From an uncultured Candidatus Melainabacteria bacterium (GTDB lineage Bacteria; Cyanobacteriota; Vampirovibrionia; Gastranaerophilales; Gastranaerophilaceae), in NCBI GenBank assembly GCA_934700385.1, contig CAKUXO010000003.1, positions 1 to 64,000 on the forward strand: a stretch of DNA of 64,000 nt, given 5' to 3'. Made by a program: the position numbers and the translations under genes. This document shows positions 25,437 through 32,786 of the stretch, in pieces; within the stretch, counting starts at the first letter, position 1, and every line of letters begins with the position of its first letter. The notes beneath the pieces are model-generated. The model was not told the DNA's origin. It did no database searches and worked only from the letters and a program-made list of their open reading frames with translations.

Positions 25437-25682
25437 ATGCCTAAAAAAGTAAAACAAGGAACTGTAGTGAGCGATAAAATGGAAAAAGCAATTGTTGTTG
25501 AAGTTGCTGAACACAAAGCTCACAAGAAATACAAAAAAACAATGACATTCACAAAGAACTTCAAAGTTCGTGATGCTCAAAATCAATGTCACGTAGGCGA
25601 TGTTGTTACAATTGTTGAATCTAAACCTCTTTCTGGTTCAATCCGTTGGACTTTAGATAAAGTTGTAACAGTTGCTAAGTAG
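25437..25682 (+). CDS. rpsQ: 30S ribosomal protein S17
   Basis: 81 residues. QGTVVSDKMEKAIVVEV, the HKKYKKTMTFTKNFKVRD block and VGDVVTIVESKPLSGS match S17, an OB-fold primary 16S binder. A GGAATTAATAA site precedes the ATG. Confidence 0.96.
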   Translation: MPKKVKQGTVVSDKMEKAIVVEVAEHKAHKKYKKTMTFTKNFKVRDAQNQCHVGDVVTIVESKPLSGSIRWTLDKVVTVAK

Positions 25683-25706
25683 TTAAATGAAATAAGGTAA
25701 CAAAAT

Positions 25707-26075
25707 ATGATACAACAAGAAACCAGATTACAAGTTGCTGATAACACAGGTGCTAAAGAACTTCTTTGCATTCGTGTTATGGGTTCAAGTAATAAAAAAT
25801 ATGCTAGCGTTGGCGACGTAATTGTTGCTGCCGTTAAAGACGCAGCTCCAAATATGCCTGTTAAAAAATCTGATGTTGTTACTGCTGTAGTTGTTAGAAC
25901 TTGCGCTGATATCAAACGTAATGACGGTTCTGTTATCAGATTTGATGAAAACGCTGCTGTAATTATCAACAAAGACGGTGCTCCAAGAGGTACTCGTGTA
26001 TTTGGACCTGTTGCAAGAGAACTTAGAGATAAAAACTTTATGAAAATTATCTCTCTTGCTCCTGAAGTAATATAA
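25707..26075 (+). CDS. rplN: 50S ribosomal protein L14
   Basis: 122 residues, normal length. MIQQETRLQVADNTGAKEL opens the protein; VVVRTCADIKRNDGSVIRFD and GTRVFGPVARELRDKNFMKI are diagnostic. Part of intersubunit bridge B8. Confidence 0.98.
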   Translation: MIQQETRLQVADNTGAKELLCIRVMGSSNKKYASVGDVIVAAVKDAAPNMPVKKSDVVTAVVVRTCADIKRNDGSVIRFDENAAVIINKDGAPRGTRVFGPVARELRDKNFMKIISLAPEVI

Positions 26076-26098
26076 TAAGTAATAGGAATATAGGAAAT

Positions 26099-26437
26099 AT
26101 GGCTAAATCTACAAATAAAAAACTTCATACTAAAGTAGGTGACCGTGTTATCGTTGTTTCCGGTAAAGACAAAGGTAAACAAGGCAACGTTAAAAGCGTT
26201 GATTTAAAAGACGGTACTATACTTGTTGATGGTGTGAACGTTGTAACTAAAGCTCAAAAAGCAAATCCTATGGCTGGCATTCAAGGCGGCTTAACAAAAG
26301 TTGCTAAACCACTTGACGCTTCAAAAGTTATGATTTGTTGCCCATCTTGTGAAAAAGCTACAAGAGTTAAAAAAGTAGTTAAAGATGGTAAAAAAGTTCG
26401 TGTTTGCAATAAATGCGGCGAAACTATCGATGTATAG
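26099..26437 (+). CDS. rplX: 50S ribosomal protein L24, zinc-ribbon form
   Basis: 112 residues. The KOW motif VGDRVIVVSGKDKGKQGNVK is at residues 13-32. The C-terminus carries a zinc ribbon: CCPSCEKATRV near 80 and VCNKCGETIDV at the end (C-x2-C ... C-x2-C), the C+ form of L24. Zinc dependence is shared with S14 and S18 in this window. Confidence 0.96.
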   Translation: MAKSTNKKLHTKVGDRVIVVSGKDKGKQGNVKSVDLKDGTILVDGVNVVTKAQKANPMAGIQGGLTKVAKPLDASKVMICCPSCEKATRVKKVVKDGKKVRVCNKCGETIDV

Positions 26438-26518
26438 ACCACTTAATTGTGGGGCATTGAAATCCGACAGGTTATCTAAATAACAGGATTTCAAAGGCTA
26501 AAGATAAAGGAATTAAAA
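26438..26518 (+). promoter_or_regulatory. Palindromic intergenic element between rplX and rplE
   Basis: An 81-bp gap that holds CCAC-TTAATT-GTGG (26439-26452) and a larger stem: TTGAAATCC (near 26457) pairs with GGATTTCAA (near 26486), with an inner GTTAT / ATAAC pair. No T-run follows, so it is not a terminator; it may regulate the second half of the operon or be an RNA processing site. Confidence 0.5.
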
Positions 26519-27073
26519 ATGTCTAAAAATACCGGCAATTTAAAAGACCGTTATGTAAATGAAGTAAGAGCAAAACTAAAAGAAGAATTTTCATATTCTA
26601 ACGATATGCAGATTCCAAAAATGTGCAAAATTGTTCTTAATATGGGTGTTGGTGAAGCTTCTCACAACTCAAAACTTGCTGAAAACATCGTTAATCAATT
26701 AACTAAAATCGCAGGTCAAAAAGCTTTATCAACAAAAGCTAAAAAATCAATCGCTTCTTATAAATTAAGAGAAGGTATGCCAGTTGGTGCTATGGTTACT
26801 CTTAGAGGCGAAAGAATGTATGACTTTTTCCAAAAACTTGTATGTGTAGTTCTTCCAAGAATTCGTGACTTCAGAGGTGTTAGCCCAAAAAGTTTTGATG
26901 GTCGTGGAAATTATACATTTGGTCTTAAAGAACAATCACTTTTCCCTGAAATTCATTATGAAGAAGTTGATATCGTTAAAGGTATGAATGTTTCAATCAT
27001 CACTACAGCTAGAACTGATGAAGAAGCAAGAAGCTTGTTAAAACATTTAGGTATGCCCTTTAAACATAAATAA
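26519..27073 (+). CDS. rplE: 50S ribosomal protein L5
   Basis: 184 residues. NDMQIPKMCKIVLNMGVGEA near the start, KKSIASYKLREGMPVGAMVT, then SFDGRGNYTFGLKEQ and FPEIHYEEVD are diagnostic. L5 binds 5S rRNA. AAGGAATTAAAA precedes the ATG. Confidence 0.97.
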   Translation: MSKNTGNLKDRYVNEVRAKLKEEFSYSNDMQIPKMCKIVLNMGVGEASHNSKLAENIVNQLTKIAGQKALSTKAKKSIASYKLREGMPVGAMVTLRGERMYDFFQKLVCVVLPRIRDFRGVSPKSFDGRGNYTFGLKEQSLFPEIHYEEVDIVKGMNVSIITTARTDEEARSLLKHLGMPFKHK

Positions 27074-27094
27074 TAAATAGGAGAAAGTTATAAA

Positions 27095-27301
27095 ATGGCT
27101 AAAAAAGCAATGATCAACAAAGAACAAAGAAGAGAAGCTTTAGCTGCTAAGGGTAAATATCCTAAAGTAAGACTTCATAATCGTTGTTCTATCTGCGGAA
27201 GACCTCATGGTTTCCATAGAGATTTCGGTATCTGCAGAATTTGCCTAAGAAAAATGGCACATCAAGGCTTATTACCAGGTGTAACTAAATCATCTTGGTA
27301 G
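27095..27301 (+). CDS. rpsN: 30S ribosomal protein S14, zinc-binding type
   Basis: 68 residues. The zinc ribbon CSICGRPHGFHRDFGICRIC (two C-x2-C pairs) defines type Z S14; the N-terminal ~24 residues (MINKEQRREALAAKGKY) are slightly longer than in the 61-residue Bacillus form. The operon stops here at a strong terminator; rpsH, rplF and the rest of the usual spc genes do not follow. Confidence 0.96.
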   Translation: MAKKAMINKEQRREALAAKGKYPKVRLHNRCSICGRPHGFHRDFGICRICLRKMAHQGLLPGVTKSSW

Positions 27302-27313
27302 TAAACAAATTTA

Positions 27314-27340
27314 AAACACTCTCTTTTGAGAGTGTTTTTT
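27314..27340 (+). terminator. Rho-independent terminator of the ribosomal operon
   Basis: Stem ACACTCTC / GAGAGTGT with a TTTT loop and a T6 run, 14 nt after the rpsN stop. Confidence 0.9.
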
Positions 27341-27754
27341 AATATATTACCCGAGTGGCTAATTGTTTTAAAAGAATAAATTAAATATGATGATAATGTC
27401 TTTTTAATGCTTTTATTCTTAATTCATACAGTTCGCCCCTTTGGGGCTTTTTTTATTTTTTAGAAAGTTTATTTTTTAATTTCAAAAACATATCCTTATA
27501 AAATCGATAAGACTTTTATTCAATTCCTCTTTATTTATCTTAATTATAAAATAAAAAAAAGCCGTCATTAAGGCGGCTACTAGACTTGGGGAGGAGGTTT
27601 TGAGCAAGGGGTTATTCCCCTTTGTTCAAATTGTATATATTATTCTTTTCGTACGACAAAATTTTTACTTTAGCAATTGTTCTTTTATTTCATTCAAAAG
27701 ATGTAATTTTTTCAAAAAAATATAAAAAAGCTCTTAGTTTGTTAAAATTGAAAT
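27341..27754. other. Noncoding gap with several hairpins
   Basis: No gene is visible in this ~414-bp stretch. It holds an AAAAGAATAAA / TTTTATTCTT long-range pairing (about 27369-27421), a GC-rich terminator at 27435-27454, a GCCGTC-loop-GGCGGC hairpin near 27561, the string CTACTAGACTTGGG (27577-27590) and a strong hairpin at 27599-27630 (GCAAGGGG / CCCCTTTGT). One or two small RNAs are plausible. Confidence 0.45.
27435..27454 (+). terminator. Rho-independent terminator
   Basis: Stem GCCCC / GGGGC with a TTT loop followed by a T7 run. It is 134 bp after rpsN and has no annotated gene directly upstream, so it may end a small RNA that starts after the operon terminator. Confidence 0.75.
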
Positions 27755-28516
27755 ATGGAAAGAATTAATTTTAAAAATTTTGTTTTTGTTTTAATTATTT
27801 CAATTGTTTTTTCTTTTGTTTTTTCGCCTGTTGTTTTTGGGGCAAAAAAGAAATCGCAATCGAAACATAAAATTGAATTTGTAACTAAAGATAAGTTTAT
27901 TTTAGTTGGAGATTTATATCTTTCCCCTTCTCAATCTCAAAAGCCTTTAGTTGTTTGCTTGCATTCTTTTTCTTTGAATGCTCTTGCTTGGTCTAATTTA
28001 GCAAAAGCCTTGCAACAAAAAGGCTATAATGTTTTAGCTATGGATTTAAGAGGACATGGCAGAAGTGTTTATAATGAAAATTTAAAATTAAAATCAAGAT
28101 ATAAGTTTTCAAATTCTGATTGGCAAAAGTTGCCAAATGATGTTATTGAATCAATTGCATATATAAAATCGCACTATCCTCATATTAACTGTAATAACAT
28201 AATTTTTGTTGGGGCAGATGTTGGTGCAAGTGCTGGTATTATAGCGGGTAACAGCTTAAACCCTAAACCATCAAAATTTGTTATGGTATCTCCAATGTTA
28301 AATTTTAAAGGATTATATATTCCAATTAAAGTTGCAAACTATACAAACACCAAGTTTTTGGTGATTTTATCTAAATCAGATAAAATTTTATTCAATTTCT
28401 ATACAAAAGATAAACCGATTATAATTAAATATCCTATAGGTGGCCCAGGAAATCAGCTTTTAAAAGTTAATCCTTCAAGTGTATCTGATATTGTTAATTT
28501 TATAGCTGCCCCTTAA
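27755..28516 (+). CDS. Secreted alpha/beta-hydrolase-fold protein
   Basis: A 253-residue protein with an N-terminal signal or anchor (residues ~8-29, FVFVLIISIVFSFVFSPVVF, then GA). The alpha/beta hydrolase fold is shown by LVVCLHSFSLNALAW (oxyanion region), VLAMDLRGHGRS and a nucleophile-elbow position GADVGAS near residue 152, where the usual G-x-S-x-G Ser is replaced by Asp. This could mean a dehalogenase/epoxide-hydrolase-like chemistry or a non-catalytic member. A TAAAAT box ends 6 nt before the ATG; no Shine-Dalgarno is seen. Confidence 0.7.
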   Translation: MERINFKNFVFVLIISIVFSFVFSPVVFGAKKKSQSKHKIEFVTKDKFILVGDLYLSPSQSQKPLVVCLHSFSLNALAWSNLAKALQQKGYNVLAMDLRGHGRSVYNENLKLKSRYKFSNSDWQKLPNDVIESIAYIKSHYPHINCNNIIFVGADVGASAGIIAGNSLNPKPSKFVMVSPMLNFKGLYIPIKVANYTNTKFLVILSKSDKILFNFYTKDKPIIIKYPIGGPGNQLLKVNPSSVSDIVNFIAAP

Positions 28517-28523
28517 TTTAAAA

Positions 28524-28541
28524 AGACCGCTTTTGCGGTCT
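28524..28541 (-). terminator. Terminator of the template-repeat-like RNA (minus strand)
   Basis: Stem AGACCGC / GCGGTCT with a 4-nt loop. On the minus strand it is followed by TTTTT; on the plus strand only by A residues. It is therefore best read as the 3' end of the minus-strand transcript, although it lies 7 bp after the hydrolase stop. Confidence 0.75.
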
Positions 28542-28555
28542 AAAACACGTAAATA

Positions 28556-28778
28556 AATTCCATAGAACGCAGCGAGCTGAAAAGGCGTTCGTCTTATAGT
28601 TGTTGTTCGAGTTGAAACTGCCTGAATTCAAGTTGTGGTTGTAAGCGTTAGATGAACTGTTCTCATCTGACGACCAGACGATGTTCGGGTAGCAGTTGCC
28701 ATTGTAAGACCCAGGGCAAGCGCCATTGTAGTTGTTGCATTGAACTGACCCATAACCGGAATTGTTGTCACACAGCCA
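28556..28778 (-). repeat. Candidate template repeat (TR) core
   Basis: About 45-50% G+C by hand count against ~30% around it, with about 14 AAC trinucleotides in ~220 nt on the minus strand and frequent AACAAC runs. The 3' end GCTCGCTGCGTTCTATGG is relatively A-poor and GC-rich, as expected for the initiation-of-mutagenic-homology end of a TR. Boundaries are approximate because no variable repeat is in the window to align with. Confidence 0.6.
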
Positions 28779-28869
28779 ACTTAAAAACAAGAATTTATCA
28801 AGGGTTTATTTTTTGTGCATTTTGCACGAATTGACGATTTATAAAAACCGTATTTAAGCTAACTAATTA

Positions 28870-28878
28870 ATTATATCA
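28870..28878 (-). promoter_or_regulatory. Extended -10 promoter of the TR-like RNA
   Basis: TGATATAAT on the minus strand, a consensus extended -10 element (TGn-TATAAT). No clear -35 box is present. It overlaps the region just after the HtrA-like stop codon, so the RNA need not depend on read-through. Confidence 0.55.
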
Positions 28879-28889
28879 CAAAGCATTAT

Positions 28890-29597
28890 TTATTTTTTAG
28901 CTTGAAGAAGTTTCTTTTGCGCCTTTTCAATGAATTCAATAGCATAATTTGATGGCAAGGCAAAGCCTATTCCGATGTTAGAGCGATTGTTATCAGGATT
29001 ATAGATAGATTGATTTATTCCAATTATTTCACCTTTTAAATTCAATAATGGACCACCTGAGCACCCTGGGTTAATTGCGGCGTCTGTTTGAATTTTATTT
29101 CTTTCATAGTCAATTCTTGAAATAATCCCTGTTGTAAGGGTGTCTTTAAAACCAAAAGGGCAACCAATTGCTAAAACTCTTTGACCAACTTTAATTTCAG
29201 AAGAATTGCCAAATTTTGCCAAAGGAAGTTTTTCTGTTGTATCTATTTTAATTAAAGCTAAATCATTTTTGCTTTTTAAAATTGCAAGAATTCTTGCACT
29301 ATAACTTTTGCCGCTAAAGGTTGTTACTTCAATGTTTCTTGCTTTTTCAATTACATGAGAACTTGTTAAAATAATTCCTGAAGAAGAAATAATACAGCCT
29401 GTTCCGCCTGAAGTACCTCTATCTATATCTGCTTCAATTGAAACAATAGAAGGAAGTGTTTTTTCATAGACTTCTATAAAGTTTTTTTCTTCATTAGAAG
29501 AATATTCATAGCCAAAAGAATTTGAATTTAAACCAAATAACATTAAAAATATAAATATACCAAGGGAAAATAATTTAATTTTTTTAATAAATAACAT
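28890..29597 (-). CDS. HtrA/DegP-like trypsin-fold serine protease without PDZ domain
   Basis: A 235-residue secreted protease. A signal peptide (residues ~10-29, LGIFIFLMLFGLNSNSFG) precedes a trypsin-like domain with catalytic His in LTSSHVIEKA (~82), Asp in SKNDLALIKID (~112) and Ser in NPGCSGGPLL (~179). The usual GNSGG is GCSGG here. The chain ends after the protease domain, so there is no PDZ module, as in cyanobacterial and other short HtrA proteins. It probably acts in envelope protein quality control. Its end is followed by the promoter of the TR-like RNA. Confidence 0.85.
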   Translation of the reverse strand: MLFIKKIKLFSLGIFIFLMLFGLNSNSFGYEYSSNEEKNFIEVYEKTLPSIVSIEADIDRGTSGGTGCIISSSGIILTSSHVIEKARNIEVTTFSGKSYSARILAILKSKNDLALIKIDTTEKLPLAKFGNSSEIKVGQRVLAIGCPFGFKDTLTTGIISRIDYERNKIQTDAAINPGCSGGPLLNLKGEIIGINQSIYNPDNNRSNIGIGFALPSNYAIEFIEKAQKKLLQAKK

Positions 29598-29710
29598 TTT
29601 ATCAACCTATATAAATACATCAGAATATTAACATATTAAAATTCTGCTTGCATTATACAAGATATTTAGTTATTATAAAGTTCAAGAGTACTGTTAAAAA
29701 GGAAAATAAA

Positions 29711-30493
29711 ATGGGAATCGAAATTTTTAGAAAACATTTAAGAGAAAAAAGAGCAGTTAAAATCATCGCTGGTATTGATAATTTTGACTTAAATAAAGTT
29801 GCAAAAGTTTGCGCAGCAGCTCAAAAAGGTCACGCAAGTGCTGTTGATATTGCTGCTGATAAAAAAGTTTATGACGTTGCTCGTAAAAATACAAAATTAC
29901 CTATTTTCGTTTCTTCAATTCATCCTTTTGAATTGCTTCAAGCTGCTCAATGGGGCGCTGATGCTATTGAAATCGGTAACTTTGATGCTTTATATAAAAA
30001 TGGTCAATCTTTCACTTGCGATGAAATTTATGATATCGTTCTTGAAACAATGGGCTTAGTTAGCAAATATGACATTTTCACTTGTGTAACAATTCCTGGA
30101 AATGTTGATATTAAAGATCAAATTGAATTAGCTAAAAAACTTGAAGTTCTTGGCGTTGATTTAATTCAAACAGAAGGTTTGAAAAAAGAAATTAACTCTA
30201 CAAACCCATCTGCTCACCTTGTTAGCTATGCTCAAGCTACAATTGCAAACACAATTGAATTAATGCAACACACTAGCCTACCAATTATGTCAGCTTCTGG
30301 TATCAGCGCTAAAACTGCACCTTTAGCTTTTGCTTCTGGCGCTGCTGCTGTTGGTGTTGGTTCTGCTGTTAATAAATTAGATTCAGAAGTTGCTATGAGC
30401 GCTACTGTAATGGCTATTGTTTCTTCTGTTGCACACAGAAATTCAATCAACCACGAATTTGTTAAATCTGAAAGAGAATTATCATTAAGCTAA
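29711..30493 (+). CDS. DUF561/Ycf23 family TIM-barrel protein
   Basis: A 260-residue protein. I start at 29711 because AAAAAGGAAAATAAA lies directly before that ATG and the upstream 21 residues are not conserved-looking. GIEIFRKHLREKRAVKIIAG, VDIAADKKVYDVAR, PIFVSSIHPFELLQAA and MSASGISAKTAPLAF are the Ycf23/DUF561 blocks. The family is found mainly in cyanobacteria and plastids and is of unknown biochemical role. It is one of the better clues to the lineage. The TIM-barrel fold is inferred from the repeated strand-helix pattern and the GVGSAVNKLD phosphate-like loop. Confidence 0.8.
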   Translation: MGIEIFRKHLREKRAVKIIAGIDNFDLNKVAKVCAAAQKGHASAVDIAADKKVYDVARKNTKLPIFVSSIHPFELLQAAQWGADAIEIGNFDALYKNGQSFTCDEIYDIVLETMGLVSKYDIFTCVTIPGNVDIKDQIELAKKLEVLGVDLIQTEGLKKEINSTNPSAHLVSYAQATIANTIELMQHTSLPIMSASGISAKTAPLAFASGAAAVGVGSAVNKLDSEVAMSATVMAIVSSVAHRNSINHEFVKSERELSLS

Positions 30494-30552
30494 TTTAAGT
30501 TATTTTGATATTTTTCAGAATTCAAATTCAAAATTAATATTTAAAACCAAAA

Positions 30553-30583
30553 TTTAACCCCTCTTGATTTAAGAGGGGTTAAA
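30553..30583 (+). terminator. Bidirectional terminator
   Basis: A 13-bp perfect stem TTTAACCCCTCTT / AAGAGGGGTTAAA between the convergent ycf23-like and nucleotidyltransferase genes; usable on both strands. Confidence 0.85.
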
Positions 30584-30606
30584 AATTTATTTAATTAATT
30601 TTTCAA

Positions 30607-32622
30607 TTAATCGTTATGGATTGTTACAGGGATGTCTTTAACGTCTTCTGGTTCAACCTTTTTAGCTTGTGGAACAACCATTATTTGACCATTAATATCA
30701 TATTTTTCTGATATTCTTTCTTTTTGTTCAGGAGTTGAAGCAACAAGACCGGTTTGAGTATCTACACAAGATAAAACGTGCGCTCTTTCAAAATCTTCAA
30801 GAGGGAAGTCGTTGTTAGCAATCTGCATTGTTGTGTGGTAAAGTTGGTTTAAGGTACCACAATCTGCCCAAGGTTCACTTGTTGGAACGGCATAAAGTTT
30901 TTGACCTGCTAACATTCCCTTTGTTTGTGAAATTAAGTCATCACTGATGTTTTCAGGTTTGTTATTAAGAGCTTTTGCAAGATTTTCTCTAATAACATTG
31001 TAATCTTCATCTTGAGTTAGAGTTTTGATGATTGGAATATATTGTTTTGACCAATCTCTTGATTCTTTGTTGCCGCTTTTAATGAAGTATGGTTCAAAAA
31101 TATCAAGAACCTTGAAGGCTTCATCTGAAACTGCAAATTGGAAAGTATTAGTTACACATTTTCCATTTTTTTCATAGCCTTCAGGAATTACTTCCGGTTT
31201 TTCAGCAAATTCAACAATTTGATTGTTGTCATCAAGTTTCATAATGCCGAATGTTTTAACACAATCTTGAGCAGGAACTTCTTTTGCAACAATTACCATC
31301 GCAGCTTTTCCGCTTTGCATAATGTTATTAGCTTCAATAACTGCGTTTGTCATTCTGCTCATAGAGTCATTTGGGAAAATCATTGCAGATTTTCTGCCGT
31401 CTTTTTGCATTGTGTCATATAAATCTGCACTAAATTCACCATTACCTCTGTTTTCACCTTGGTTTAGATAGAATTTAATGTTTTTACCAATACCGATTGA
31501 ACCTTTAGAACAATCTAAAAGACCTGCTTTGTGTAATGTTACTAATGTTGTTTCCATTGGTGTTAAGCCGGTTGCTGTTCTAAATACACCTTTTGTTGAT
31601 TGAGCGCCGTTTGTTTCATCGTGGAAAATAGCGCTTGATGATGCGTTTGTATATTCTGCACGAGAACCAAAACCGCCTGCTAACATAATTAATTGAGTGT
31701 CTTTTGCGTTAGGCGCAGCTTTAAATTGAGGAAGGATAATTTCTTCATTATTTACTTTATCAACAAATTCTTGGATTGAATTTTTGATTTCATTAACAAA
31801 TCTGCCATTTTCCATACCGATAACAATTTCAGTGCCTTCACCGATTGATGGTGTTACTTCTCTGTGTTCAACTGCTTGAGGTTGAGTTACAAAAGGTTTA
31901 AACACATTTTTTGTTTCAGTAGCGCTAACATCAAGACTTCCTGTTGAATCATCTTTTTTAGAGAATTTACCTGCATTTGTTAAAATAACGTCATTTCCAT
32001 CTTCAACAACTGCCATTAAATTGCCTTTTGTGTTAAGGATATAGGCTTGTTCTCTTGTGCCTTCACCTTTATAGTTAATAGGTGTCATATCGATATCGAT
32101 TTGTTGAGCTAGGTTGTGGCTTTTTGCTTCATAACCATTGTTATTTAAAGATGGAATTCTTACAGCCATTTCAAAACGTAATTTTTGTTTTTCAGATTGC
32201 TCATCTTTATCTAAAAGTTTTAATTGAGTTCTTGCTAGAACAGGAATATCTTGACCTTCGATTTTTTTGGTTCCTGTTTGAATTGTTGTTTTAATAGCGT
32301 CATTTGGCTTTGAAAAATCACCAGAATAATCATGAATTAATTTATTGATATTAGCTCTTGAACCAACAGATTCGCCTTTTGAATCTTCTGTTTTACAAGT
32401 AACCATTGAGTTGTTTAAATCTTGAAAGGCACCGTGTAGAGCACCTGTGAATTTGATTGTTTTTGCAAGGTTTAAACTATTTGATTTAAAAGAGTTTGCA
32501 ACTTCTTTTGTAAATGGTGATTGGGAATATGAATTTTGGCTCACAGATTTTTTTATTTCTGCTTTTGGCATGCTCAAAATTCTTGGCGCATTATCCATGC
32601 GAGAAACGCTATGTATCATCAT
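30607..32622 (-). CDS. Sugar-nucleotidyltransferase-like protein with long N-terminal extension
   Basis: A 671-residue protein. The C-terminal half is a GT-A/Rossmann nucleotidyltransferase: MLAGGFGSRAEYT near residue 312, a FPNDSMSRMTNAVI acceptor-like block, EFAEKPEVIPEGYE and EPWADCGTLNQLYH, recalling GlgC/RmlA enzymes. The first ~300 residues are unrelated: Ser/Asn-rich with KTIKFTGALHGAF near 55 and an all-beta-looking part. Such an extension is not usual for GlgC. Function could be ADP-glucose or another NDP-sugar synthesis, but the catalytic set is not standard. It belongs to the group with an N-terminal F-[KT]-G motif. Confidence 0.65.
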   Translation of the reverse strand: MMIHSVSRMDNAPRILSMPKAEIKKSVSQNSYSQSPFTKEVANSFKSNSLNLAKTIKFTGALHGAFQDLNNSMVTCKTEDSKGESVGSRANINKLIHDYSGDFSKPNDAIKTTIQTGTKKIEGQDIPVLARTQLKLLDKDEQSEKQKLRFEMAVRIPSLNNNGYEAKSHNLAQQIDIDMTPINYKGEGTREQAYILNTKGNLMAVVEDGNDVILTNAGKFSKKDDSTGSLDVSATETKNVFKPFVTQPQAVEHREVTPSIGEGTEIVIGMENGRFVNEIKNSIQEFVDKVNNEEIILPQFKAAPNAKDTQLIMLAGGFGSRAEYTNASSSAIFHDETNGAQSTKGVFRTATGLTPMETTLVTLHKAGLLDCSKGSIGIGKNIKFYLNQGENRGNGEFSADLYDTMQKDGRKSAMIFPNDSMSRMTNAVIEANNIMQSGKAAMVIVAKEVPAQDCVKTFGIMKLDDNNQIVEFAEKPEVIPEGYEKNGKCVTNTFQFAVSDEAFKVLDIFEPYFIKSGNKESRDWSKQYIPIIKTLTQDEDYNVIRENLAKALNNKPENISDDLISQTKGMLAGQKLYAVPTSEPWADCGTLNQLYHTTMQIANNDFPLEDFERAHVLSCVDTQTGLVASTPEQKERISEKYDINGQIMVVPQAKKVEPEDVKDIPVTIHND

Positions 32623-32729
32623 ACATAATCCTTTCAGTTAACTAACAACACGATGTTATACAATTTTATTATATAAATCTATTTATACAAGTCCCGTGAA
32701 TAAAATATTTTGCTAGTAATATAAAATTC

Positions 32730-32759
32730 TTGAAATTTTATGAAAAAATATGATATACT
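32730..32759 (+). promoter_or_regulatory. Promoter of the dapB-asd-dapA operon
   Basis: TTGAAA (32730-32735) and TATACT (32754-32759) with 18-nt spacing, 27 nt before dapB. The leader is too short for a lysine riboswitch. Confidence 0.65.
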
Positions 32760-32786
32760 TAGTTAACCAATAATTGGAGAGGAAAT

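Larger units (their letters stand above)
28524..28863 (-). ncRNA. Stand-alone DGR template-repeat-like RNA gene
   Basis: On the minus strand, an extended -10 box TGATATAAT (28878-28870), a ~80-nt leader with a GTGCA-AAA-TGCAC hairpin, a GC-rich ~220-nt core and a terminator at 28541-28524 make a complete ~340-nt transcription unit. The core, read in one frame, gives the C-terminal sequence of a DGR variable C-type-lectin/FGE domain (VWSSDEN, NAYNHNLNSG, FNSNNNYKTNAF, then ARCV), with Asn codons (mostly AAC) at the positions that vary in such proteins. This Asn/AAC excess is the hallmark of an unmutated template repeat. The longest frame begins with TTG, has no ribosome binding site and ends in the terminator arm, so I treat it as noncoding. 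Assignment is by pattern only; alternative: a decayed variable-gene end. Confidence 0.65.

Noticed and set aside
25589..26182. 197-residue minus-strand frame opposite rplN and rplX
   Set aside because: It is the shadow of two certain ribosomal protein genes with no promoter or ribosome binding site.
28518..28790. 90-residue Asn-rich open frame on the minus strand as a protein gene
   Set aside because: It starts with TTG, has no ribosome binding site or N-terminal domain, runs into the terminator hairpin and is better explained as a noncoding DGR template repeat.
32640..32786. Lysine riboswitch ahead of dapB
   Set aside because: The promoter lies only 27 nt before the start codon, which leaves no room for the ~170-nt aptamer.
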